Assembly: GCA_015064415.1 (NCBI GenBank)
Contig: SVSG01000003.1
Span: 62,001 to 126,000 of the forward strand
Direction of reading: 5' to 3'
Length of the DNA: 64,000 nt
From: Oscillospiraceae bacterium
GTDB lineage: Bacteria > Bacillota > Clostridia > Oscillospirales > CAG-272
The first letter of the stretch is position 1, and each line of letters begins with the position of its first letter. Below are positions 1 through 7,243 of this stretch, in pieces. The translations under genes and the position numbers were made by a program. Below the pieces are notes generated by a model. It worked only from the letters and a program-made list of their open reading frames with translations. It had not been told where the DNA came from and did no database searches.

Positions 1-1276
1 GGATGAGGACAAGTGCACGGGTTGCGGCCTTTGCACCGAAAAATGCCCCCAGAAGAAGGTCCCCAACGAATTCAATATGGGACTTGATAACCGCCGCGCC
101 ATCTACATCCCCTTCGCACAGGCCGTGCCGAAGGTTGCCACCATCGACCCCAACTACTGCACGATGCTGAAAAGCGGCAAGTGCGGTCTTTGTGCCAAGA
201 TCTGCGGCACGGGTGCGATCGACTATAAGCAGCAGGATCAGATCATCGAGCGCGAGTACGGCGCCATCGTCGCCGCCACCGGCTTCAACCCCATTGATGC
301 CAAGGCGTACAACGAGTACGGCTATGCCACCTACCCCGACGTGGTCACCTCTCTGGAATTGGAGAGACTGATGAACGCCGCAGGCCCCACGAACGGCACG
401 CTTCTGCGCCCCTCGGATAACGAGCACCCCCACAAGATCGTCTTCGTACAGTGCGTGGGCTCGCGTTGCGAGGAGGAACGCGGCAAGCAGTACTGCTCCA
501 AGATCTGCTGCATGTATACCGCCAAGCACGCCATGCTGATCCGCGAAAAGTATCCGGATACCGAGGTGTACGTCTTCTACATCGACGTCCGTACCCCCGG
601 CAAGAACTTTGACGAGTTCTACCGTCGCGCGGTCGAGCAATACGGCGTACATTATATTAAAGGTATGGTTGGCAAGGTCACGCAAAACGGAAAGCAGCTG
701 CGCGTACAGGCAAGCGACCTGCTTGCGGGCGAGCAGATGCACATCGACGCCGACCTTGTGGTGCTGGCCACCGCCATCGAGCCCGATAAGAGCGCTCGAT
801 CGATCGCCACGATGCTGACCGCCAGCATGGACACCAACGACTTCTTTACCGAGGCACATCCCAAGCTCCGTCCCGTGGAATCCCCCACGGCGGGCATCTT
901 CCTTTCCGGTGTGTGCCAGGGCCCCAAGGACATCCCCGAAACGGTTTCTCAGGCATCCGCCTGCGCCGCCAAGGTCATCGGTGTGCTTGCCAAGGATAAG
1001 CTCACCTGCAACCCCTGCGTGGCAAGCTCTGACGAGATGCTTTGTAACGGCTGCTCCTCTTGCGAGAAGGTCTGCCCCTACGGCGCGATCAGCTACAGCG
1101 ACAAGGAGTTCCGCGGCCCGAACCGCACCACGCTCATTCGTCGCGTGGCTTCGGTCAATCCCGCCGTTTGCCAGGGATGCGGTGCGTGCACCGTGGCTTG
1201 TCCCTCCGGCGCGATGGACCTCAAGGGCTTTACCAACAAACAAATCATGGCGGAGGTTGACGCAATATGCAAGTAA
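1..1276 (+). CDS. hdrA: HdrA-like iron-sulfur flavoprotein (5' partial)
   Basis: The reading frame is open from base 2, so the start lies upstream of the window. Visible features are a ferredoxin motif CTGCGLCTEKCP (about 14-50), a second Cys cluster KCGLCAKICG, and the HdrA core with VQCVGSR and CSKICC. A flavin-domain region ends in GVCQGPKDIPETVSQA, and two C-terminal 4Fe-4S sites follow (CNGCSSCEKVCP and CQGCGACTVACP). HdrA is the FAD-containing electron-bifurcating subunit of heterodisulfide reductase and Flx-Hdr complexes. The gene overlaps the MvhD-type gene by 10 bases, which indicates a tightly coupled operon. No hdrB or hdrC lies in the visible part. Family assignment is firm; the redox partners are inferred from neighbours. 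Confidence 0.93.
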   Translation, partial: DEDKCTGCGLCTEKCPQKKVPNEFNMGLDNRRAIYIPFAQAVPKVATIDPNYCTMLKSGKCGLCAKICGTGAIDYKQQDQIIEREYGAIVAATGFNPIDAKAYNEYGYATYPDVVTSLELERLMNAAGPTNGTLLRPSDNEHPHKIVFVQCVGSRCEEERGKQYCSKICCMYTAKHAMLIREKYPDTEVYVFYIDVRTPGKNFDEFYRRAVEQYGVHYIKGMVGKVTQNGKQLRVQASDLLAGEQMHIDADLVVLATAIEPDKSARSIATMLTASMDTNDFFTEAHPKLRPVESPTAGIFLSGVCQGPKDIPETVSQASACAAKVIGVLAKDKLTCNPCVASSDEMLCNGCSSCEKVCPYGAISYSDKEFRGPNRTTLIRRVASVNPAVCQGCGACTVACPSGAMDLKGFTNKQIMAEVDAICK

Positions 1277-1701
1277 CTGAATACAAGCCGAAAATCGTTG
1301 CCTTCTGCTGCAACTGGTGCTCCTACGCGGGCGCTGACGGTGCGGGCTCTGCGCGTCTCGGTTACCCCGAGGACGTGAAGATCATCCGCGTCCCCTGCTC
1401 CTGCCGTGTGAACCCGATGTTCATTCTCCGCGCCTTCCAGCGCGGCGCCGACGGTGTCATCATCGCGGGCTGTCACCCCGGTGACTGCCACTACACCAGC
1501 GGCAACTACTTCACCCGCCGCCGTATGGCACTGCTCTTCTCCATGCTTGAATATCTCGGCGTGGAAAAGGAGAGAGTGCGCGTGGAATGGATCTCCGCCG
1601 CTGAGGGCGCGAAGTTCTCCAAAACCATGACCGAGTTCACCGCCACCGTGGCGGCGCTTGGCGAGAACAAGAGATTGGAGGATTTACGATGCAAGCAGTA
1701 A
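1267..1701 (+). CDS. flxD: MvhD/FlxD-type hydrogenase iron-sulfur subunit
   Basis: This 144-residue protein has the MvhD family pattern: CCNWCSYAGAD near the N-terminus, then PCSCRVNP, and AGCHPGDCHY in the middle. Known members carry a 2Fe-2S cluster and pass electrons between an input module (hydrogenase or FlxABC) and HdrA. The gene overlaps hdrA by 10 bases and the next gene by 13, so translation is probably coupled. The symbol flxD is given because an FlxA-like NAD(P)H module is encoded in the same operon and no hydrogenase large subunit is present. The family is clear. That it acts in an NADH-fed complex is inferred. Confidence 0.9.
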   Translation: MQVTEYKPKIVAFCCNWCSYAGADGAGSARLGYPEDVKIIRVPCSCRVNPMFILRAFQRGADGVIIAGCHPGDCHYTSGNYFTRRRMALLFSMLEYLGVEKERVRVEWISAAEGAKFSKTMTEFTATVAALGENKRLEDLRCKQ

Positions 1702-2636
1702 TGGAAAAAAGAGCGCTTGAGCTGCTGGCCGACGGCACCGTCAACCGTGTGCTTGGCTGGACGGCAGGCGAATTCATCTATGACGTGACCCCCGCCGTGT
1801 TTGAAACGGCAGAGGAAGTGCAAAACGGCTTCCTTTACAATGATTTCTGCGGTGCCAACCTTTCCAAATATCTGGTAAAGGAAAGCCGCAAGGAGGGCAA
1901 GATCCTTGTCTTCCTCAAGCCCTGTGATACTTACAGCTTCAACCAGCTTCTTGCCGAGCACCGCATCATCCGTGAAAACGTCTACGTGATCGGTATCGAG
2001 TGCTATGGCAAGGTGGACGTGGAAAAGCTGCGCGAGATGGGGCTTTCCGGCATCACCGGCATCCGCAAGGCAGACGGCGACTTTGTGGTCGAGACCATCT
2101 ACGGTGAAAAGACCGTCAAGCAGGCCGACGCCATGGCTGAGCGTTGCCTTGCCTGCAAGAGCAAACGCCACGTCGTCTATGACGAGCTGATCGGCGAGGA
2201 CGGCGAGGTCGTGGAGGATTGCAACCGCTTCGATATGGTAGAGAAGCTGGAGCAAATGACCCCCGAGGAGCGCTTCGCGTTCTGGCGCGGCGAGCTTTCC
2301 CGTTGCATCCGTTGCAACGCCTGCCGCAACGTCTGCCCCGCCTGCACCTGTGAGCAGTGCGTGTTCGACAACCCGAATTCGGGTGTGGCACAAAAGGCAG
2401 CCGCCTCCTCCTTTGAGGAAAATATGTTCCATATCATCCGCGCCTTCCACGTGGTGGGTCGCTGCACCGACTGCGGCGAATGCTCGCGCGTGTGCCCGCA
2501 GAATATCCCGCTGCACCTTCTGAACCGCAAGTTCATCAAGGACATCAACAGCTTCTACGGCACCTACCAGGCAGGCGAGGATCCGAACGCCAAGCCCCCG
2601 CTTGGCACCTTTACCACGGGCGACCGTGAGGCGTAA
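1689..2636 (+). CDS. 4Fe-4S dicluster protein with FrhB/FdhB-like N-terminal region (FlxC-like)
   Basis: The 315-residue protein begins with a region resembling the beta subunits of F420-dependent enzymes, with the motif FLKPCDTYS (about residues 75-83) and a Cys pair CLACKSK. It ends with two ferredoxin-type sites, CIRCNACRNVCPACTC from about residue 206 and CTDCGECSRVCP from about residue 259. Such proteins wire electrons between a flavin module and HdrA. The start overlaps flxD by 13 bases. An RBS-like AGGAGGT follows the stop and serves the next gene. I cannot assign it to FlxB or FlxC with certainty; its role as an electron conduit is inferred from Cys motifs and context. Confidence 0.82.
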   Translation: MQAVMEKRALELLADGTVNRVLGWTAGEFIYDVTPAVFETAEEVQNGFLYNDFCGANLSKYLVKESRKEGKILVFLKPCDTYSFNQLLAEHRIIRENVYVIGIECYGKVDVEKLREMGLSGITGIRKADGDFVVETIYGEKTVKQADAMAERCLACKSKRHVVYDELIGEDGEVVEDCNRFDMVEKLEQMTPEERFAFWRGELSRCIRCNACRNVCPACTCEQCVFDNPNSGVAQKAAASSFEENMFHIIRAFHVVGRCTDCGECSRVCPQNIPLHLLNRKFIKDINSFYGTYQAGEDPNAKPPLGTFTTGDREA

Positions 2637-2654
2637 AAAGGAGGTAAGCAACCG

Positions 2655-3680
2655 ATGAAATATTGTGATCTGAGCAAATTTTACGATCTGCTGCTTGCCA
2701 TCTCTGCCAAGCAGTCGCTTTACGTGCCCGTCAACACAAAGGGCGGCGCGACCTGGGGCCGTTACCGTGAGGGCGTGGAGCTTTCCCGCGCCACCAACAC
2801 GGTGCGCTCCGCAAAGGATTTCTTCTTCCCCCAGACCGAAAACCTGATGGAGTTCAAAATGGAGGGCAAGAAGATCGACGTGATCGACACCCGCGAGGAA
2901 TGCGAGGATTTCGTGCTGTTCGGCGTGCGCGCCTGCGATGCCGCCAGCTTTGACATTCTGGACCGCGTGTATCTGGTCGATCCCGTGGACAGCTACTACA
3001 AAAACCGCCGCGAACACGGCACCGTCGTGACGCTGGCGTGCGGCAGACCCACCGACACCTGCTTCTGCCAGACGTTCGGCATCGACGCCGCCGACCCCAA
3101 GGGTGACCTCACCGTGTGGGAGTTGGAGAACGGCTACGCCTTCCGCGCCAACACCGCAAAGGGCGAGGCGCTTCTCGCCTCTGTTGCCGAGTTCCTCACC
3201 GACACCGACGATGCGGCTGTGGAAACTGCCAAGACACAGATCCGCAGCATCCTGCAAAAGCTCCCTCTCGCAGGTCTTACCACCGAAGGACTTGGCAAGG
3301 GCCTCACCAAGGAGCTGTTCGACCGTCCCGAGTGGGCGTCGCTTTCCGAGAGCTGCCTTGGCTGCGGCACCTGCACCTTCGTGTGCCCCACCTGTCAGTG
3401 CTATGACATCCGTGACTTTGACACGGGTCACGGCATAAAGCGCTTCCGCTGCTGGGACAGCTGTATGTACTCCGATTTCACCAAGATGGCGCACGGCAAC
3501 CCCCGCGTCAGTCAGCTGGAGCGCTTCCGTCAGCGCTTTATGCACAAGCTGGTGTATTTCCCCGATAACAACGACGGCATCTTCGGGTGCGTTGGCTGTG
3601 GCAGATGCCTTGCCAAGTGCCCCATCTCGATGAACATCGTCAAGGTGATGAAAACCATGTCCAAGGGAGGTAATAAGTAA
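2655..3680 (+). CDS. 4Fe-4S dicluster protein, AsrA/HydB-like (FlxB-like)
   Basis: The 341-residue protein resembles the beta subunit of sulfhydrogenase and AsrA of anaerobic sulfite reductase. The N-terminal domain has the family motif GVRACDAASFDILDRVY. Two C-terminal 4Fe-4S sites follow, CLGCGTCTFVCPTCQC from about residue 234 and CVGCGRCLAKCP from about residue 312. In the known family this subunit takes electrons from the FAD/NAD(P)H subunit encoded next door. The stop codon shares one base with the start of the flxA-like gene (TAATG), and an AAAGGAGGT ribosome site precedes its own start. No sulfite reductase gene is nearby, so a role in sulfite reduction is unlikely. Confidence 0.85.
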   Translation: MKYCDLSKFYDLLLAISAKQSLYVPVNTKGGATWGRYREGVELSRATNTVRSAKDFFFPQTENLMEFKMEGKKIDVIDTREECEDFVLFGVRACDAASFDILDRVYLVDPVDSYYKNRREHGTVVTLACGRPTDTCFCQTFGIDAADPKGDLTVWELENGYAFRANTAKGEALLASVAEFLTDTDDAAVETAKTQIRSILQKLPLAGLTTEGLGKGLTKELFDRPEWASLSESCLGCGTCTFVCPTCQCYDIRDFDTGHGIKRFRCWDSCMYSDFTKMAHGNPRVSQLERFRQRFMHKLVYFPDNNDGIFGCVGCGRCLAKCPISMNIVKVMKTMSKGGNK

Positions 3681-4507
3681 TGAATGAAACTTTGATTCCT
3701 TACGCGGGCGTTGTCACCAAGATCACGGGACAGACCCCCGACGTCAAGACCTTCCGTGTGGAGGCGCCCGAGGGCGGCAAGCTCTTCGAGCATCTGCCGG
3801 GCCAGTGCGCCATGCTCTCCGTTCCCGGCATCAGCGAGGCCATGATCTCGATCACCTCCTCCCCCACAAACAAGGACTTTATGGAGTTCAGCATCAAAAA
3901 GTGCGGATGCCTGACCGACTGGCTCCACGCAATGGAAGAGGGTCAGATGATCACCGTGCGCGGTCCTTACGGCCGTCACTTCCCCGTGGAGGATGAGCTT
4001 GCCGGCAAGAACCTTGTGTTCGTGGCGGGCGGTATCGGTCTTGCGCCCTTGCGCTCGGTCATCAACTACGTGCGCGACAACCGCGACAAGTACGGTCGCG
4101 TGGACATCATCTACGGCTCCCGCTCCAAGGACGACCTTGTTTACTATGACGAGATCGTTTCCGAGTGGATGAACACCCCCGATTTCCACGTGCATCTCAC
4201 CATCGACCGCGAGCAAGAGGGCTGGGACGGTCACGTCGGCTTCGTGCCCAACTACATCGCCGAGCTGGAGCTTTCCGCCGTGAACACCTGCGCGCTGGTG
4301 TGCGGTCCCCCCATCATGATCAAGTTCTCGCTTCCCAACCTGATCAACGCAGGCTTTGATAAAACGCAGATCTTCACCACGATGGAGCTTCGTATGAAGT
4401 GCGGCATCGGCAAATGCGGCCGTTGCAACATCGGCAACAAGTACGTGTGCAAGGACGGTCCCGTCTTCCGCTTTGACCAGCTTGACGAGCTGCCCGACGA
4501 ATATTGA
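3680..4507 (+). CDS. flxA: FAD/NAD(P)H-binding oxidoreductase subunit with 2Fe-2S site (FlxA/AsrB-like)
   Basis: The 275-residue protein has ferredoxin-NADP reductase architecture. It shows a beta-barrel FAD site around SITSSPT, a nucleotide-binding loop VAGGIGLAPLRS near residue 117, and a C-terminal PyrK-like Cys cluster CGIGKCGRCNIG followed by a fourth Cys (from about residue 241). The family oxidises NAD(P)H and feeds iron-sulfur subunits; examples are AsrB, HydG of sulfhydrogenase, and FlxA of Flx-Hdr complexes. Its operon places it between the ferredoxin-like subunits and a fumarate-reductase-like pair. This suggests that NADH is the electron donor for the whole complex. NADH rather than NADPH use is not visible from the sequence. 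Confidence 0.88.
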   Translation: MNETLIPYAGVVTKITGQTPDVKTFRVEAPEGGKLFEHLPGQCAMLSVPGISEAMISITSSPTNKDFMEFSIKKCGCLTDWLHAMEEGQMITVRGPYGRHFPVEDELAGKNLVFVAGGIGLAPLRSVINYVRDNRDKYGRVDIIYGSRSKDDLVYYDEIVSEWMNTPDFHVHLTIDREQEGWDGHVGFVPNYIAELELSAVNTCALVCGPPIMIKFSLPNLINAGFDKTQIFTTMELRMKCGIGKCGRCNIGNKYVCKDGPVFRFDQLDELPDEY

Positions 4508-4525
4508 TAAGGAGTACACAACAAA

Positions 4526-5200
4526 ATGGAAAATATGATCAACATTTACCTCTACGGTAAAAAGTATGAGGTTCCCTCCTCGCTCACCATTATGGGTGCG
4601 ATGGAGTACGCGGGCTATCAGCTCGTGCGCGGCGTCGGCTGCCGTTGCGGCTTCTGCGGCGCTTGTGCCACCATCTACCGCATCAAGGGCGAGACTGAGC
4701 TGAAAACCTGCCTTGCCTGCCAGACGCAGGTACAGGACAATATGTACATCGCAACGCTCCCCTTCTTCCCGCTGGTCAAACAGCCGTACGAGATCGAAAA
4801 GGTCGCTCCCACCGAGCAGATCATGATGCAGCTTTACCCCGAGATCTACGCGTGTGTGGGCTGTAATGCCTGCACCAAGGCGTGCACGCAGGGGCTGAAC
4901 GTGATGCAGTACATCGCCTACGCACAGCGCGGCGAGTACGAAAAGTGCGCGGAGGAAAGCTTTGACTGCGTGATGTGCGGCGTATGCTCCTCCCGTTGCC
5001 CTGCCGGCATCACCCATCCTCAGGTGGGTCTGCTTGCAAGACGTCTCACCGGCAAGTATCTTGCCCCCAAGACAAAACACGTGCTGGATCGCGTGGATGA
5101 GATCCTGCGCGGCGACTGCGAGGCGGCGCTCAAGGATATCATGAGCAAGACGGTTGACGAGCTCAAGGATATGTACAACAACCGTGACTTTGAGAAATAA
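4526..5200 (+). CDS. Fumarate reductase/succinate dehydrogenase-type iron-sulfur subunit
   Basis: The 224-residue protein has a 2Fe-2S ferredoxin domain (CRCGFCGAC from about residue 39, with a later Cys in CLACQ) and two C-terminal Cys-rich sites, CVGCNACTKAC (about 110) and CVMCGVCSSRCP (about 148). This matches the FrdB/SdhB plan. It lacks the CCG heterodisulfide domain that is fused to TfrB of methanogen thiol:fumarate reductase, and no membrane anchor gene (frdC or frdD) is nearby. The enzyme is therefore probably soluble and must receive electrons from a soluble partner. The preceding Flx-Hdr subunits are the obvious candidates. The Frd assignment rests partly on the flavoprotein 14 bases downstream. 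Confidence 0.85.
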   Translation: MENMINIYLYGKKYEVPSSLTIMGAMEYAGYQLVRGVGCRCGFCGACATIYRIKGETELKTCLACQTQVQDNMYIATLPFFPLVKQPYEIEKVAPTEQIMMQLYPEIYACVGCNACTKACTQGLNVMQYIAYAQRGEYEKCAEESFDCVMCGVCSSRCPAGITHPQVGLLARRLTGKYLAPKTKHVLDRVDEILRGDCEAALKDIMSKTVDELKDMYNNRDFEK

Positions 5201-5214
5201 GGAGGGCGCGCTTT

Positions 5215-6837
5215 ATGTATACAAAGGAAATGTTAGAGTCCATCAAAAAGGTGGAAGCAACCCGCGCCGAGCGTCTTGCTAACGTAAGAGCAGGCATTCA
5301 TCCCCGCCGTATGACGGCTGAGGAAAAAGAGCAGGTCAAGATGGAGAACCATCCCGACTATATCGTTACCCAGTTCGCAGAGCTGAAGATCGGCCCGAAC
5401 AAGGGCGACAAGGTGCCGCTGGAGCTTGCTGAGATCCTGCAGGCAAACAGCCGCGTGAACCCCGCGAAGATCGATCTTTCCCGCACCGATTATGAGACCG
5501 ACGTGCTGATCATCGGTGGCGGCGGTGCCGGCTCGGCAGCTGCCATTATGGCACACGAGAACGGTGCTGACGTCATGATCGTGACCAAGCTTCGCCACGG
5601 CGACGCCAACACGATGATGGCAGAGGGCGGCATTCAGGCCGCTGATAAGCCCAACGACTCCCCCGCACAGCACTATCTGGACGTGATGGGCGGTGGTCAC
5701 TTCACCAACGTTCCCGAGCTTGTTTACAAGCTGGTCAACGATGCTCCCGTTTGCATCAAGTGGCTCAATGACCTTGGCGTGATGTTCGACAAGGAGGCCG
5801 ACGGCACGATGGTGACCACCCACGGCGGCGGTACCTCCCGCAAGCGTATGCACGCCTGCAAGGACTACTCCGGTGCTGAGATCATGCGCGTGCTTCGTGA
5901 CGAGGTACAGAACCGTCAGATTCCCGTGGTGGACTTCTGCGCCGCCATTGAGATCATCAAGGACGATAAGGGCCGTGCCAGCGGTGCGGTACTGATGAAT
6001 ATGGAGACCAAGGAGATCCTGATCGCGCGTGCCAAGACCGTGGTCATCGCTACGGGCGGTGCCGGCCGTATGCACTACCAGGGCTTCCCCACCTCCAACC
6101 ACTACGGTGCCACCGCTGACGGTCTGGTGCTTGCTTACCGTGCAGGCGCGCCCCTCTTGTACGCGCATACGCTGCAGTACCATCCCACGGGCGTGGCTTA
6201 CCCCTCTCAGATCTTCGGTGCACTGGTGACCGAGAAGGTGCGCTCCATCGGCGCACAGCTCGTCAACAAGGACGGCGAGCCCTTCATCTACTCGCTGGAG
6301 ACCCGTGACATCTGCGCCTCCGGCGTTATCCGTGAGTGCAAGCGCGGCGGCGGCGTGGACACCTTCAACGGCGGTCAGGGCGTATGGCTTGACTCTCCCA
6401 TGATCGATATGCTCCACGGCGAGGGCACCATTGAAAAGCGTATCCCCGCTATGATGCGCATGTACCTCAAGTACGGCATCGATATGCGCAAGCAGCCCAT
6501 TCTCATCTACCCCACCCTCCACTACCAGAACGGCGGCATCAAGATCGGCGCAAACGGCATGTCCGACGTCGAGAACCTGTTTGTCGCAGGTGAGGCCGTG
6601 GGCGGTATCCACGGTGAGAACCGTCTGATGGGCAACTCTCTGCTTGATATCATCGTCTTTGGCCGCAACGCGGGCGTCAACGCCGCCGCTGCCGCGAAGA
6701 AGATCGACAAGCTGGGCAAGCCCACCCTCAAGCACGTGAAGGACTTTGCCGCCGAGCAGAAGGCCGCCGGCATCAAGACCGACAAGTGCTCCCCCATCCT
6801 GCTGCCCAACTACGCACGCGGCGCAAAGCCGATCTAA
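5215..6837 (+). CDS. Fumarate reductase-type flavoprotein subunit (soluble, non-covalent FAD predicted)
   Basis: The 540-residue protein carries an FAD Rossmann loop LIIGGGGAGSAAA near residue 100. All main catalytic positions of the FrdA/SdhA family appear to be kept: HPTG (His about 323), the TE pair in VTEKVRS, TRD (Arg about 364), LHYQNGG (His about 436) and ENRLMGNS (Arg about 470). At the position of the covalent FAD-linking His of E. coli FrdA, the alignment NTMMAEGG gives Asn (about 132), so FAD is predicted to be non-covalent. About 95 residues precede the FAD loop, longer than in classical FrdA. Fumarate reduction is the best reading; another enoate or L-aspartate oxidase activity is possible but less likely given HPTG and the Arg residues. 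Confidence 0.85.
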   Translation: MYTKEMLESIKKVEATRAERLANVRAGIHPRRMTAEEKEQVKMENHPDYIVTQFAELKIGPNKGDKVPLELAEILQANSRVNPAKIDLSRTDYETDVLIIGGGGAGSAAAIMAHENGADVMIVTKLRHGDANTMMAEGGIQAADKPNDSPAQHYLDVMGGGHFTNVPELVYKLVNDAPVCIKWLNDLGVMFDKEADGTMVTTHGGGTSRKRMHACKDYSGAEIMRVLRDEVQNRQIPVVDFCAAIEIIKDDKGRASGAVLMNMETKEILIARAKTVVIATGGAGRMHYQGFPTSNHYGATADGLVLAYRAGAPLLYAHTLQYHPTGVAYPSQIFGALVTEKVRSIGAQLVNKDGEPFIYSLETRDICASGVIRECKRGGGVDTFNGGQGVWLDSPMIDMLHGEGTIEKRIPAMMRMYLKYGIDMRKQPILIYPTLHYQNGGIKIGANGMSDVENLFVAGEAVGGIHGENRLMGNSLLDIIVFGRNAGVNAAAAAKKIDKLGKPTLKHVKDFAAEQKAAGIKTDKCSPILLPNYARGAKPI

Positions 6838-6851
6838 GGAAAGGGACGCGC

Positions 6852-6930
6852 AAGGGGAAACTTTTGCAAAAGTTTCCCCTTGACCCCTTCAAAAGCTTTC
6901 ACACAAAAGGAATGGAGTGCAAACAAAGTG
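6852..6930 (+). repeat. Dispersed intergenic repeat, type A copy 1
   Basis: A perfect palindrome of GGGGAAACTTTTGCAAAAG type at 6852-6881 is followed by CCCCTTCAAAAG and later by TGCAAACAAA. The same order of blocks recurs at 63686-63765. The palindrome is not followed by a T-run, so it is not a classical terminator, although it could fold strongly in RNA. Confidence 0.75.
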
Positions 6931-6988
6931 CCGCTTTTCGCAAAAGCGCAGGATGCTTCACCGTCTGTTGAAAAAGCAAGGGGTCTGC

Positions 6989-7050
6989 AAGTCCCTCCCC
7001 GGTGGGGGAGGGTGGATCGCGAAGCGAGACGGGTGAGGTCGTCCCATAGC
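6989..7050 (+). repeat. Dispersed intergenic repeat, type B copy 1
   Basis: A GC-rich stem (CCCTCCCC and GGGGGAGGG) is followed by TGGATCGCGAAGCGAGAC and then GGGTGAGG. The copy at 21846-21985 has the same plan: a stem, then TGGCGAGCGAATGCGAGAC, then GAAGGAG. This is a small palindromic element found between genes. Confidence 0.6.
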
Positions 7051-7243
7051 GCATACAAACGCCCCGTTCCGCTATTTCTCACGCGCAAGCGCGCATTTCA
7101 CAAATTCCGCAAGGAATTTATTTTCATCGCGGGTTAAGAACCCGCCGCGGGAGAACGCCTTTTGCGCAAAATACCCCCAAACGGGTCGAGTTTTGCGTGA
7201 AATACGCTCTCCCACACAACTGTTTTTTCGGAGGCATTTTATT

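Larger units (their letters stand above)
6838..7243. other. Intergenic region with dispersed palindromic repeats
   Basis: No gene is supported in these 406 bases. They hold a 30-base perfect palindrome at 6852-6881, a second repeat type at about 6989-7050 (a GC-rich hairpin CCCTCCCC/GGGGGAGGG followed by GCGAAGCGAGAC), and a hairpin GCGGGTT/AACCCGC at about 7127-7143. One copy of the CCCAAACGGGTCGAGTTTT motif occurs at 7174-7195. I found no clear promoter for the downstream transporter. Confidence 0.7.

Noticed and set aside
1506..3545. Long antisense open frame of 679 codons opposite the Flx genes, with others such as 3530-5080, 5233-6735, 11838-14066 and 35305-37182
   Set aside because: High GC leaves the reverse frame open. 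None has a ribosome site or a recognisable motif, and each mirrors a well-supported gene on the other strand.
2655..4507. AsrA/AsrB-like genes as an anaerobic sulfite reductase
   Set aside because: The third subunit (AsrC, siroheme) is absent, and the genes are embedded between HdrA/MvhD and fumarate-reductase-like genes, so an Flx-type role fits better.
4526..6837. Frd-like pair as thiol:fumarate reductase (TfrAB)
   Set aside because: The iron-sulfur subunit lacks the CCG domains that handle the heterodisulfide in TfrB, and no coenzyme M or B pathway is expected in this organism.
6852..6881. Palindrome after the fumarate reductase operon as a classical terminator
   Set aside because: There is no T-run on either side, and the same sequence with conserved flanks recurs at 63686, so it is annotated as a repeat. 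It may still stop or stabilise transcripts.
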